From Centrapalus pauciflorus (taxonomy: Eukaryota; Streptophyta; Magnoliopsida; Asterales; Asteraceae), in NCBI GenBank assembly GCA_020465985.1, contig JAANYP010000387.1:81718-145717 (forward strand): 64,000 bases of DNA, given 5' to 3'. Positions within the stretch are counted from its first letter, which is position 1. The number at the start of each line of letters is the position of its first letter. The notes beneath the pieces were generated by a model, which saw nothing but the letters and a program-made list of their open reading frames with translations, searched no databases and was not told the DNA's origin. Shown one piece after another: positions 22,087 through 33,537 of the stretch. The position numbers and the translations under genes were made by a program.

Positions 22087-25000
22087 TTAATCCATGTTTA
22101 CCATACCAATAGTTGATACCAGGAAAGTGAATCTTCCTACATCAAAAGGTTTTGTAAATAGATCAGCTAACTGATCATCAGTATGGATTTTGGTAACTTG
22201 GATTAATTTCTTCTCATTACAATCCCTTATGAAATGAAATCTGATTTCTATATGCTTGGTTTTTGGGAATTTCACTGGGTTTTGCACAATGCTGATTGCA
22301 CTTGAATTGTCAATGTAAATGGGAGTGGATAAGAAATTCATACCATAGTCTCTCAATTGATTTTGAATCCACATTACCTGTGAGCAGCAACTTGCAGCTG
22401 CTACATATTCTGCTTCAGTGGAGGATGTGGACACAGTTGTCTGCTTTTTGCATTGCCAAGAGACCAATCTTGCTCCTAAGTATTGACATCCACCGGTTGT
22501 GGATTTTCTGTCAATGTTGCAACCACCATAGTCACTGTCAGAATAAGCAGTTAGTTCAAGGGGAGAGTCTTTAGGATACCATAGGCCTAAGTGTGGTTGG
22601 CCTTTGGGATATCTAAAGATTCTTTTAACAGCAACCAAGTGAGAATCCTTTGGAGAGCATTGAAACCTAGCACACACACAGACAGCAAACATTATATCAG
22701 GTCTAGAAGATGTTAGATACATGAGTGATCCTATGAGGGATCTGTATAAATGTATGTCCACATCTATCCCATCTTTGTCTGTATGGAGTTGCTTGTGAGG
22801 ATCCATTGGAGTGCTTGCAACCTTTGTGTCTTGATACCCAAACTTTTCTAATATGTCTTTCACATACTTTGATTGACTTATGAAAAGTCCAGTGGGCTTC
22901 TGCTTGACTTGCAATCCCAGAAAGAAAGTGAGTTCTCCCATTGATCTCATTTGAAACTTTTTGTGCATTAAAGCTTCAAACTCTTTGCCCAGACAGTCAT
23001 TTGTTGAGCCAAAGATGATGTCATCAACATAGATTTGGACAAGCAGATTCTCAGCTTTGATAGACTTAGTGAAATGTGTTTTGTCCAGAGTGCCTCTCTT
23101 GAACCCATTCTGTAGAAGGTATGATGACAGAGTGTCATACCATGCTCTGGGGGCTTGATGGAGACGATAGAGAGCCTTGTCTAGCTTGTAGACCCTGTCT
23201 GGATACTTGTAGTCTTCAAAACCAGGAGGTTGACACACATATACCTCCTCTTCAATTGTCCCATATAGAAAAGCAGACTTCACATCCATTTGATACACTT
23301 TAAAACCTTTGAAGCTTGAATAGGCCAAGAATAGTCTGATGGCTTCAATTCTTGCCACTGGGGCAAATACATCATCATAATCTATGCCTTCTTCCTGAGT
23401 GTACCCTTGTGCTACTAGCCTTGCTTTATTCTTGATGACTATCCCTCTATCATCTTTCTTGTTTCTGAACACCCATCTTGTACCAATTGCTCTCTTACCT
23501 TTAGGAAGATCCACCAGAGTCCATACATTCTGAATCTTGAACTGTAGAAGCTCTTCTTGCATTGCTTCAATCCAGGATGAATCTTTCAATGCTTCTGATG
23601 CCTTTTTAGGTTCCAGTTGAGACATGAAACAGGCATGTTCAAAAGCAGTTAGACTGAATTCAGGAACTGCTTGTTCAGCAGCAGCAGTCTCATTGTGAAC
23701 CATCTTCCTTGTTTGTACAGGAGTGCTTGGATCACCCAGTATTTGATTGAGAGGATGATACTTGTGAACTCTGAGGGTAGGCTCTCTTTCTGTCTGAAAA
23801 GAGGATCCAAGATTTGTATCATCTTTATCAGGACCAGTGAATGGTTCAGTTTCAGTAACAGCTTGACTTGAATCTGGGACTGGTTCCCTTTGGGGTGGAG
23901 CTGTGCTCTTAGGACTTGGGAGTTGCACTTCAGTGTCTGGATTTGTATTATGTTGAACATTCAGGACCCCTGGAGGATCACAAGACAGAAGTGGTATAGT
24001 GGTGTAATCATCCCAATTTGTTGAATCTGCAGCAGTTTGAAACTTTGTGCCAACAGCTTGAGAATTTGTATTGGCAGCATGAGAATTTGTGTCGGCAGCT
24101 TCAAGACTGTATGCACCAGCTTCTACAGTATACTCAACAAAGCTCAGAGAATTTGTTAGTGAATCTAAATCAAACAACCAATTAGGACCAGTGCCTTTGA
24201 CAGTAGCAGTATTTTCATTAAATTCAACATTAGCACTTTCTTCAATGGTTTTAGACACACTGTTATAGACTCTATACGCTTTGCTTTGATTTGAGTATCC
24301 TACAAAGAATCCTTCTTCAGCCTTACTTTCAAACTTCCCTAAGTGAGTCTTAGTATGAAGAATAGTACATGGACATCCAAAAGACTTGAAGAAAGCTATT
24401 AGGGGACTTCTATTGTGGAATAACTCATAGGGAGTTTTTCCTTGAGATTGAACAACTTGAACCCTATTCAGAACATAACAGGCTGTATTGACAGCTTCTG
24501 CCCAGAAAGTCATTGGTAGTTTAGAATCAGCTAACATTGTTCTAGCAGCCTCAATTAATGTTCTATTCTTTCTTTCAGCTACACCATTTTGCTGTGGTGT
24601 TCTTGGTGCACTATATTGTCTAGCAATACCTTTGGACTCACAGAAACTGTTTAGAATGTGATTTTTAAATTCAGTTCCATTGTCTGATCTTATCACCTTA
24701 ACTTTTGAGTTGGATTGGTTTTCTATCTTAAGGATAAAAGACTTAACTAGCTCAGCAGTTTCATCTTTGGACCTAAGAAAGTAAACCCAAGTAAATCTGG
24801 TGAAAGCATCAACAATGACTAAACAGTAAGCCCTTTTATTCAAACTCAAAACAGATGTTGGACCAAATAGAACCATATGAATCAGCTGAAGAGCAGATGA
24901 GATTGAATTTAATTCTTTGGCCTTATGAGAAGTTTTGTGTTGCTTGCCTTTAAGACATGCTACACAATGATCATCACATATGAACTCCTTTTGTGGTAAA

Positions 25001-25593
25001 CCTCTTACCAGATTCTTTTTGACCAAAACATTCATGGACTTGAAGTTCATGTGACGCATCCTTCTATGCCAAAGAGCAGACTCATTTGATGATGCTTTGG
25101 ATATCAAACAGCTTAAAGTATTTGATTTGGATAAAAGGTCTGTGTCCAAACAGTAGACATTGTCCTTTCTTGGTGTTCTCAGTAAAACAAAATTTTCAGG
25201 AATTTTGAAATCTTCTGAAAGGACAATGCACTCAGAATCTGTAAACAAAACAATGTTTTGTTTGTCACAAATTTGAGAGACACTTAATAAATTATACTTA
25301 AGTTGTTCAACATACAAAACATCATTGAAAATCATGGTGCCTGCATTAACAGTACCTTTACCTGTAACCTTACCTCCTTTTGAGTTGCCTCCAAATGCAA
25401 CAAATCCTCCATCAAAGCCTTTGAAATTTGACAAGCACTCAGAATTGCCTGTCATGTGCCTAGAGCATCCACTGTCCAAATGCCATCTTGTTTTATGAGG
25501 TGACCTGTGGTTGCCTTGCACAAATAAAAGCTTAGTTAGTAGTGGAGTAAACCCAAACCAAATTGCTTTTGGGTTGGCCTTGTGCATTGACAT
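22087..25593 (-). CDS. pol: S2 Pol polyprotein (protease, integrase, RT, RNase H)
   Basis: A 1168-residue open frame. Rough positions: protease active site DSGCSRHMTG near 40; GAG-pre-integrase domain (LWHRRMRHMN) near 175; integrase near 240-450; RT near 680-930 with IYVDDIIFGS near 843; RNase H from AYSDSDYGGC near 985 with STEAEYVAAA and YIDNSSAI. It would copy the RNA to DNA and insert it. The first integrase carboxylate is missing: HMVLFGP replaces HMDLFGP (S3 has the aspartate). The later RSDNGTEF and the NGVAERKNRT glutamate remain. RT also has KALYRLHQAP where KALYGLHQAP is usual. The ATG at 25593 overlaps the end of gag in another frame, so the natural start is uncertain. Confidence 0.9.
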   Translation of the reverse strand: MSMHKANPKAIWFGFTPLLTKLLFVQGNHRSPHKTRWHLDSGCSRHMTGNSECLSNFKGFDGGFVAFGGNSKGGKVTGKGTVNAGTMIFNDVLYVEQLKYNLLSVSQICDKQNIVLFTDSECIVLSEDFKIPENFVLLRTPRKDNVYCLDTDLLSKSNTLSCLISKASSNESALWHRRMRHMNFKSMNVLVKKNLVRGLPQKEFICDDHCVACLKGKQHKTSHKAKELNSISSALQLIHMVLFGPTSVLSLNKRAYCLVIVDAFTRFTWVYFLRSKDETAELVKSFILKIENQSNSKVKVIRSDNGTEFKNHILNSFCESKGIARQYSAPRTPQQNGVAERKNRTLIEAARTMLADSKLPMTFWAEAVNTACYVLNRVQVVQSQGKTPYELFHNRSPLIAFFKSFGCPCTILHTKTHLGKFESKAEEGFFVGYSNQSKAYRVYNSVSKTIEESANVEFNENTATVKGTGPNWLFDLDSLTNSLSFVEYTVEAGAYSLEAADTNSHAANTNSQAVGTKFQTAADSTNWDDYTTIPLLSCDPPGVLNVQHNTNPDTEVQLPSPKSTAPPQREPVPDSSQAVTETEPFTGPDKDDTNLGSSFQTEREPTLRVHKYHPLNQILGDPSTPVQTRKMVHNETAAAEQAVPEFSLTAFEHACFMSQLEPKKASEALKDSSWIEAMQEELLQFKIQNVWTLVDLPKGKRAIGTRWVFRNKKDDRGIVIKNKARLVAQGYTQEEGIDYDDVFAPVARIEAIRLFLAYSSFKGFKVYQMDVKSAFLYGTIEEEVYVCQPPGFEDYKYPDRVYKLDKALYRLHQAPRAWYDTLSSYLLQNGFKRGTLDKTHFTKSIKAENLLVQIYVDDIIFGSTNDCLGKEFEALMHKKFQMRSMGELTFFLGLQVKQKPTGLFISQSKYVKDILEKFGYQDTKVASTPMDPHKQLHTDKDGIDVDIHLYRSLIGSLMYLTSSRPDIMFAVCVCARFQCSPKDSHLVAVKRIFRYPKGQPHLGLWYPKDSPLELTAYSDSDYGGCNIDRKSTTGGCQYLGARLVSWQCKKQTTVSTSSTEAEYVAAASCCSQVMWIQNQLRDYGMNFLSTPIYIDNSSAISIVQNPVKFPKTKHIEIRFHFIRDCNEKKLIQVTKIHTDDQLADLFTKPFDVGRFTFLVSTIGMVNMD

Positions 25594-26191
25594 AACTAAA
25601 TACTGTTTTTGACTTTGTATATTTAGTAAGATCCACTGATGGGGTCTTTGGGGAGTATTTAGTGATTATATGAGGTATCCAGGTATTTTGAGCATCTTTT
25701 CTTCCAACAGTCTCAGATGATTCATTAACAGTTCCAGATTGATGCTTAGCAGTCTGATCTGTGGTTGTAGTGCTAACAGCTTCAGAGTTTGCACTAACAG
25801 CTTCAGAATTTGGCTTAGCAGTCTGAGTTTTTGTATCAGCAGTTTGATCTAAAGATTTGTCCTTGACACACCATATCTGTTTGAAGCTTAATTTAGGCTT
25901 TGCCAAAACTTGTTTTTGGTGTGTGGACTGTTTTTTGTTAACTTTTGAAAGCCTGTGATCAACTGTTTTCTTTGGAACTGTTGTAGCAGAAGGTTTGACC
26001 TTTGAATCTTTTACATGAGTAGGATTTGATTTCTTATGATTCACAGTCTGTTTTGCAACATCTGGTTTATAAAAACAATCCTTGGCCAAGTGATTCTTCC
26101 TGCCACAGTGAAAACACCTTTTGACTATTTGAATTTGAGAACCAGATTTTTCTGAAAATTTCTGGTTCTTGTTCCTCTGATTTCCCCTTAC
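25532..26191 (-). CDS. S2 gag distal segment with second zinc knuckle
   Basis: Continues the gag frame after the TAG at 26192. It holds a CCHC knuckle (RCFHCGRKNHLAKDCFYKPD), a lysine/threonine-rich linker with repeated SEAVS and QTA words, and ends KSNLVWVYSTTN at TAA 25532. S3 gag ends similarly (AWVPRDN). It overlaps the pol ORF by about 60 bp in another frame. Translation would need readthrough of the TAG or repair of a degenerate stop. Confidence 0.7.
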   Translation of the reverse strand, partial: VRGNQRNKNQKFSEKSGSQIQIVKRCFHCGRKNHLAKDCFYKPDVAKQTVNHKKSNPTHVKDSKVKPSATTVPKKTVDHRLSKVNKKQSTHQKQVLAKPKLSFKQIWCVKDKSLDQTADTKTQTAKPNSEAVSANSEAVSTTTTDQTAKHQSGTVNESSETVGRKDAQNTWIPHIITKYSPKTPSVDLTKYTKSKTVFSYVNAQGQPKSNLVWVYSTTN

Positions 26192-28189
26192 CTACTGTTG
26201 TTTGGGAAACTTTTGAACACCATGCTTTTGGCAAGTGCAGACAGGAACATTTTTACCCCTTTTGTTATTCTTTGAAGAAGATGCAGTGTTACAGTTAGAA
26301 TGTACAGAAACTTGTGGAGCAGCATTGCATACACTCATCTTCTCTTTTCCTTTCTTATTGGGGGCTTGGATCTCTATGGGTGCACTCATTGTTTTGTGTG
26401 CCTTCTCAATTGTTGTGCACTCACACTCTGCATTTTGAATATGATATTCTTTAGATTCAGGGCTGGTATCAAGGATAGGATCTACAATAGTCATAGACTT
26501 ATCTAATAATTCATTGACAAGTCTATCAGCAACTTCACTCATTGGATGAATGTACTTATTGTTGTATGGAGGTGGAGTAGCCCTGTATCCTATGCCTTCT
26601 TTGGGATTAACCTGAGATTTTACCCTATCTTTGAATTGGACTTCCATTAGGTGTTCTAGCTTTTGATTAGCCAATTTAAAGTTACCTAGATCTATATTGA
26701 CAGATTCTAGTTTCTTATTAGCCTCTAACACCTTTTGTTCAGTCTCTTCTACCTTTTTATTCAGAGATTCTATTTTCTTATTTAGCTCCTTTTTCTCCCA
26801 CTCATGATATGTTCTATCATGTCCCGTTTGAATCTCATTATCCTTATAGTCATTGATCTGTTTTTCAAGATCTTCTATGGCTTGCATATATTCATATCTC
26901 CTTTCTTCCATTTTAGCTAGAGTTTTGCACATGCTCTCATTATGGTCTCTGTACTTTTTAACCATATTTTTGCATGATTGAGAGCAGAGTTTAGAATTTA
27001 CCTCAGATGGTAGTTCAGTGGAGGAGACATTTGATGTTTCTGCCATTAGAGCTTGATTTTGAAACTCTTCCTCTGTCTGATCACTCCAGTCAAACACATT
27101 GTCTTCTTGAGAGACAAGTGCTGTTGATGATGATGTCTGATTGGGCTGTGGAGTCCTTGATGACTGTTGACTTTGAGATCTACATTCTCTGGCAAAGTGA
27201 CCAAGCTTATGACATTTATAGCACTCAACTTTTGACTTATCAAAAGCTGGTTTTCCTTCTGTTCTGGCTTGAAAGTTGGTCCTGCCAGTTCTTTTAAGAA
27301 ACCTTTTGGCCCTCATGGTCAACATTGCATATTGCCACTTTAAATCCATCTCTTCAAGATCATTTGGATGAGTTTGTTCTAAATCTTCAGCATTTAGAGC
27401 AAACAATCCATCATTGGCAACAAAAGCCTCATAGTGAGCTTCAGCAGAGTTGCTATCACCACCTGAAAAGGAATCACTGCTATTAGATTTTTCAGAAGAC
27501 AGAAGAGCAGTATTGTGATTATAAGAAAAAGATTTCTTTTTAGTATCAATCTCAGTCTCAAACACTCTCAGACTGTTGTACAGATCATCCAGTTCTATCT
27601 CATCAAGAGTGTCTTTTGTTCTCCATTGGGCAGCATAAACTGTCCATTCTTCTCCAAGAGATCTGAGAAACTTTCTGTTGACTTCATCTTGATCCAGGCT
27701 GACGTTTGCACTTTCTAATTCACTTATCAGTTTGTTGAACCTGTCAAAAATTTGAGTAAGGTTTTCATTCTTGCCACCAGAAAAGTTCTCATACTGCTGT
27801 TTCAAAAGATCTTTTTGATTTCTCTTGGTACTGGCATTACCAGCAAATCTTTTCTCTAAAGCATTCCAAAGAGAATGAGCAGTATAAAACTTTTTGAACT
27901 GATGTTGATAAGAATTAGGAATGGCTATTTGTAAGAGTGTAAGAGCTTTCACTTCATTCATTCTAGCCTTTCTTTCAAGTTCAGTTTTTGGAGGAGTTTT
28001 GACTGGTTTTCCCTCATCATCAAGTTCTGGATCAACTACAGGAGGAAATTCAACAGTTTCCCATATGGCATAATCAATGAATTGAATATGCTGTTTAATC
28101 CTGAGTTTCCACATCTCAAACTCAGTGGGCTTGAGCATAGGCACTTTGAGTCCTTGCCCAGATCCACTGCTGCTATTTTCAAATTCCAT
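26192..28189 (-). CDS. gag: S2 Gag (nucleocapsid-type) protein
   Basis: 665 residues from ATG 28189, 65 bp after the primer site. The N-terminal copia gag (UBN2-type) region includes WKLRIKQHIQFIDYAIWETV and LWNALEKRFAGNASTKRNQK. CCHC knuckle CYKCHKLGHFARECRS lies near residue 322. A long coiled coil (about 400-530) follows. A GIGYRATPPPYNNKYIHP motif matches GLGFHEIPPPFNANYVP in S3. The reading frame closes with TAG at 26192-26194, directly followed by GTAAGG, so CAGTAG|GTAAGG also reads as a strong donor-like site. Gag packages element RNA in cytoplasmic particles. Confidence 0.88.
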   Translation of the reverse strand: MEFENSSSGSGQGLKVPMLKPTEFEMWKLRIKQHIQFIDYAIWETVEFPPVVDPELDDEGKPVKTPPKTELERKARMNEVKALTLLQIAIPNSYQHQFKKFYTAHSLWNALEKRFAGNASTKRNQKDLLKQQYENFSGGKNENLTQIFDRFNKLISELESANVSLDQDEVNRKFLRSLGEEWTVYAAQWRTKDTLDEIELDDLYNSLRVFETEIDTKKKSFSYNHNTALLSSEKSNSSDSFSGGDSNSAEAHYEAFVANDGLFALNAEDLEQTHPNDLEEMDLKWQYAMLTMRAKRFLKRTGRTNFQARTEGKPAFDKSKVECYKCHKLGHFARECRSQSQQSSRTPQPNQTSSSTALVSQEDNVFDWSDQTEEEFQNQALMAETSNVSSTELPSEVNSKLCSQSCKNMVKKYRDHNESMCKTLAKMEERRYEYMQAIEDLEKQINDYKDNEIQTGHDRTYHEWEKKELNKKIESLNKKVEETEQKVLEANKKLESVNIDLGNFKLANQKLEHLMEVQFKDRVKSQVNPKEGIGYRATPPPYNNKYIHPMSEVADRLVNELLDKSMTIVDPILDTSPESKEYHIQNAECECTTIEKAHKTMSAPIEIQAPNKKGKEKMSVCNAAPQVSVHSNCNTASSSKNNKRGKNVPVCTCQKHGVQKFPKQQ

Positions 28190-28253
28190 TACAAAAGATT
28201 AAGAATTTAAAAAGAAAACTTTCGACTTTGAAAAAAACAAAGAACGACCTGTG

Positions 28254-28265
28254 GCTCTGATACCA
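28254..28265 (-). other. Primer binding site of S2 (initiator Met tRNA)
   Basis: Minus strand TGGTATCAGAGC, three bases after the LTR end (TGACA AG). This is the standard plant copia primer site. Confidence 0.9.
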
Positions 28266-28267
28266 CT

Positions 28268-28930
28268 TGTCAGGATCTAAAATTAATTAACCAAGACTAA
28301 CTGATTTGAATTTATCAGAGTATAAATCAATAATCCTGCTTTGAATCAAAGTTTAATTAAGAAGTTTGCAGAATAACACTTAATTATTTTAACAAAAGCT
28401 TTCAGAATTAATAGCAGATAAACATAATAAATAATCAAGACTGCTTGTATTGCTGATCTCAATGACTACAATCACCCCTAATCTGTTTGATTAGACGAAG
28501 AACACAGACTGTTCTTAGGGTTTTACAACCTTAGAGGCTTATGAAAACTTAAACAAAAAGCAATTACAGACTTCAATATGCAGAAAACTCTTATACAATA
28601 GAAAGACCTATTCTATGTATTTATATTGCTTCTTGATATGTTTCCTTGAATGACTACGACTTCTCTGATAGTAGATATGCTGGAATCTTCGTGTAGATAT
28701 CTTTTCCTGAAAATCAGCACTTTCTGTTTATGAAACTGTTGAGCAGCTTGAATCCTTTGACAGCTTGAACAGAGCAGCTCGAGTTGATTTACTCTGGCAG
28801 CTTGAACTTTTACACTGGCAGCTCGAGTTTCTTCAACTAGCAGCATGAACTTTGGATTTACATATAAACTCTACTAACAGTTTGAGAAGTCTAACTAACA
28901 GCTTGATCCTACTTAAACTATTTCCCAACA
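28268..28930 (-). repeat. 5' LTR of S2
   Basis: Partner of 18132-18794 with about 14 mismatches and no large indels. Contains AACAGCTTGA/CAGCTCGAG words at 28745-28905 and a TTTATATG promoter-like box (minus strand) near 28860. Confidence 0.93.
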
Positions 28931-29997
28931 GAATGCATGGATGGGAACCGAACTTCGAGTGGCCTGAACTTCGGTTGGGTATACACTCGAAGTTCGGGTT
29001 TGCCCGAAGTTCGAGTGTCTCCAAAACAGGTACTTCGAGAATTTATTTTGCTCATGCACATGCATATTCTGACTATATTGAAAGTGCCTAAAAGTGGCCT
29101 AAAATGCAGGTCCTAACTCTAAAATTCATGACGAAAAACATTAGAACTAACATATACACTTAAAAACATGTAATACTGTCCTGAATATGCAAAAATTAGA
29201 GGGAAAACCCTCAAAAATGATGATGAACAGAGAATCATGAAATGACAAGTTAAGTGTAAAAGTAAAGAGGTATTGGGGTTACCTGACAGTGGATTTGCAC
29301 TAAAAAGTTGAATCCACAAGAAAAAGTAACTGAAATGGAAGATTTAAGTGGTTGTTTGTAAAGGGAATGGCGGTTTGATGGGAGCAGGAGCGTCAGAGAA
29401 GAAGAAAAAGAAAAGGCTACTTAGGTCCGGCCCGCCCTTTTAATAGATAGGTGTAGGCCGGGTCAAACCCGATTCCCATTCAAATTGGGATTAAGAAAAA
29501 GTAACGACTAGTTTTTTAATTGAACTATAAAATCTTGAAAATATAAATTCTTTTTTGAGTTTTCTCTTAAGAATTTTAACTTAAAAATTAAAGGAACAAA
29601 AAATTTGAATCTTTTTGTAATTTTCAGGTTTTTCAAATTGTAGTCAAATGAAAAATTAAATATCTTTTTTGTAATTTTTCAGGTTTTTCAAATTAGAACC
29701 AAACGAAAGAATAAATTAAGATAGAACAAATAAAATATAACTAAAAGGAAAATACAATTCATCCTTTCTCCCCCTCAAATAAACAATTCTGATTTTGAAG
29801 AAAACCCAAAAACCCGATAGAATTAAGAAAACTGACAAACCTGGATATTTTTAGCTTCACACTCAAAATAAACATTGCACAAAGCAGTTGTCAGATTCAC
29901 CATTATTAAAAACGTAAACAGATAGACGAACACCAAAAATTATTTTGTGACACTTCCTTTGAATTGAAGTAGCAGATTTTTTCTAAATAAAGAAATT
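28931..29997 (-). mobile_element. D (right part): 3' region of a copia remnant
   Basis: It opens with CCGAACTTCG and CGAAGTTCGGG words up to about 29035, the same as at 17780-18131 across S2. No supported gene; the minus frame 29119-29319 has no recognisable domain. A purine-rich tract (minus strand TTGAGGGGGAGAAAGG) at about 29766-29781 may be an extra polypurine tract. The region lies downstream of the RNase H end of D in D's orientation. Confidence 0.55.
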
Positions 29998-30364
29998 TCA
30001 AGCAATTCTGTCATTTACTTGAAGCAGAATTATATAAGAAATATCTGATATGCAACCAGAGGAAGGATTTAACATGCCAATTTGAGATACTAAGAATTGA
30101 AAACGAGGTTCATCTAGAGCCTTAGTAAATATATCAACAAGTTGAAATTTCATGCCTACAAAATGCAGTTCTATTGTTTCATTTTCTACGTGGTCTTTAA
30201 TGAAGTGATACATGATGTCTATGTGTTTTGTTCTCGAGTGTTGCATAGGATTGCAAGATATAGCAATCGCACTTTGGGAATCACAGTATATTGGGATGTT
30301 AGTGAGTGAGAATCCATACTCACGCAACTGTGTCCTCATCCAAAGTACCTGAGAGCTCAGCCTC
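29998..30364 (-). pseudogene. D pol C-terminus: RNase H fragment
   Basis: QVLWMRTQLREYGF, PIYCDSQSAIAISCNP and HSRTKHIDIMYHFIKDHVEN are the standard end of Sirevirus/copia RNase H, followed by VDIFTKALDEPRF. A frameshift separates it from a TEAE motif at the right edge (about 30350-30364), where E has inserted. All upstream pol is missing. Confidence 0.85.
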
Positions 30365-30515
30365 TGTAACATCCTAAAGTTTTATTATTGTAATTTGAGG
30401 GTATTTAGCTTAAATTTTGTAATTAATATAATTAAGTTGGATAAATTATAAAAGTTATTTATCCAGAAATTTAAGTGTTGGTGATAATAAATTAAGATTG
30501 GAAACTTTATTTAAT
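30365..30515 (+). repeat. 5' LTR fragment of E
   Basis: Matches 31367-31517 with few differences (for example ATTTATCCAGAAATTTAAG against ATCTATCCGAAAATTTAAA), then diverges abruptly into integrase-side sequence. The rest of the LTR, the primer site, gag, RT and RNase H are deleted. Confidence 0.8.
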
Positions 30516-30599
30516 TAGAAGAGTCGATTATGGTACTCTTTATGGTATTCTAGAATCGATTATGTGTGATTAGAAGAGTCGTTTCATTTTCAACTCTTG

Positions 30600-31329
30600 G
30601 TTTGCTTTACAAGTGGGATTAGGCACACATATAGCTATGAGTACAACTTACCGACCCACGACAGATGGTCAAAACGGATGGAAGATATGATGAAATCATG
30701 TATTTTGGATTTAAATACCAACCGAAAAGAACAATTGCTTTGATGGAAATTTCGTATAACACTAGTTATCATGTTACAATTAAGAAAACACAGTTTAAAG
30801 TTTTTACGAGAAGAAATGTGAAACCCCTACATGTTGGAAGGAAATTGAAGGGACTCTGATTGCTATGTTTGTGTTATCACAAAAGTGTTATTATGATTGT
30901 AGTTATAATTGATTAGTTGTGAGATAAACGATTGGATATAGTTAAAAGTATCATCGATAAGGGGTGATAATCGTTCTGTAAAAAGAGACAAGTTGACACC
31001 GAGATGTGTTAGCACATTTAGAATAATAGAAAAGTTGGGAATCAGTTGTGTCACTTGGAATTTCCTAAGGAAATATCGAAAATGCACTGTATGAGATCTT
31101 CACAACTGGGAATAAAGATTGGGTTGATTATATCGAATTAGAGATTGATGAGAGGTTATTATATGTTGAGAAGTCGGAATGTGTTCTGAATATTAAAGTA
31201 ATGAAGTTAAGAAACAAAGAAATTGAGATGGTGCTTATACGTTGGAAGCATCACCAAGGAACGAACCACATTTGGGAATCTGAGGTAGATATGTTAATAA
31301 AGTATCATCATTCGGTTGAATCCAAGTAA
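30600..31329 (+). pseudogene. E integrase C-terminal fragment
   Basis: Degenerate STTYRPTTDGQ (normally STAYHPQTDGQ), then ALMEISYNTSYHVTIKKTQF (counterpart of the NNSYH region), and a chromodomain-like end: VMKLRNKEIEMVLIRWKHHQ and TNHIWESEVDM, ending TAA at 31327-31329. Several stops break it. The tail matches the end of H integrase, so E belongs to the same broad chromovirus group. Confidence 0.75.
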
Positions 31330-31366
31330 CTTCAAGGACGAAGTTTGAGCGTGGTGGAGCCCATGA

Positions 31367-32140
31367 TGTAACATCCTAAAATTTTATTATTGTAATTTGA
31401 GGGTACTTAGCTTAAATTTTGTAATTAATATAATTAAGTTGGATAAATTATAAAAGTTATCTATCCGAAAATTTAAATGTTGGTGATAATAAATTAAGAT
31501 TCGAAACTTTATTTAATGAAATCAGATAAGTGGAGGGACCACTTATGTCAATAGCCGATAGTTATGAATAAAAAGACTTTTAAAATCTTTCAAATTGCCA
31601 TTTCCACCTCTTCAAGCTCTCAAATTCTCTTTCTCTAAATTCTGATGGAAATCGAAAAATCAAAAGGAGAATCCGTGGATCAATCTGATAACTTAACGAG
31701 AATCAAGTGGATTAAAGGTAAGAAAGTTATACCTAAGTCTTGGGTTTTATTTTAATAGTTGAAAATTCCAATTTCGGATTTATAAATCTGAATATCGATG
31801 TTGCATGTATGTTAAATCAGATGGAAATCATCAATTGAAGTTAATTGAAGGTTTAGAAACAAGAATCTTCAACTGAATCGATTTAAAAGGAAAGAAATCT
31901 CAACTTTTGTGAGTTTTTGTGTTCTTGAGAAAAGTTCACGTTTTGGACAAATCTGGACAGATTATCACGTTATTGATAGGGAAAAAGGACTAGAAACACT
32001 CAATATGTGATAATATATCAAATGTATGGATTTCATGTTGTTAAATTTGAAATTACACTTGTTCACATTACGACTATTATGTGAGGCAACAACTTAACTA
32101 TGTAATATATAATTACACTTGTTCACGTTACGACTATTAT
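31367..32140 (+). repeat. 3' LTR of E (right end approximate)
   Basis: Starts TGTAACATCCTAAAATTTTA after GTGGTGGAGCCCATGA, a weak PPT. The first 150 bp match 30365-30515. There is no clean CA end before the microsatellite. No ORF of note. Confidence 0.6.
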
Positions 32141-32160
32141 GTTTACAACCATCTATATAT

Positions 32161-33537
<1,377 letters not shown>

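Larger units (their letters stand above)
18132..28930 (-). mobile_element. S2: full-length Sirevirus-like copia element
   Basis: LTRs of 663 bp at both ends, TSD GAATG at 18127-18131 and 28931-28935, a Met-type primer site and a PPT. Gene order on the minus strand is gag, pol, third ORF. The two LTRs differ at about 14 positions by eye, so S2 is older than S3. Pol is one uninterrupted ORF, but integrase has lost its first catalytic aspartate. The third ORF is frameshifted. Words of the type AACAGCTTGA occur across LTR, UTRs and even coding linkers. Confidence 0.93.
30365..32140 (+). mobile_element. E: internally deleted Ty3/gypsy chromovirus remnant
   Basis: Two LTR starts (TGTAACATCCTAAA at 30365 and 31367) flank a fragment of integrase. 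The first LTR is only about 150 bp before homology stops at 30515. The element cuts D inside RNase H. The right end is unclear because AT-rich DNA and a microsatellite follow, so 32140 is approximate. Confidence 0.7.
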
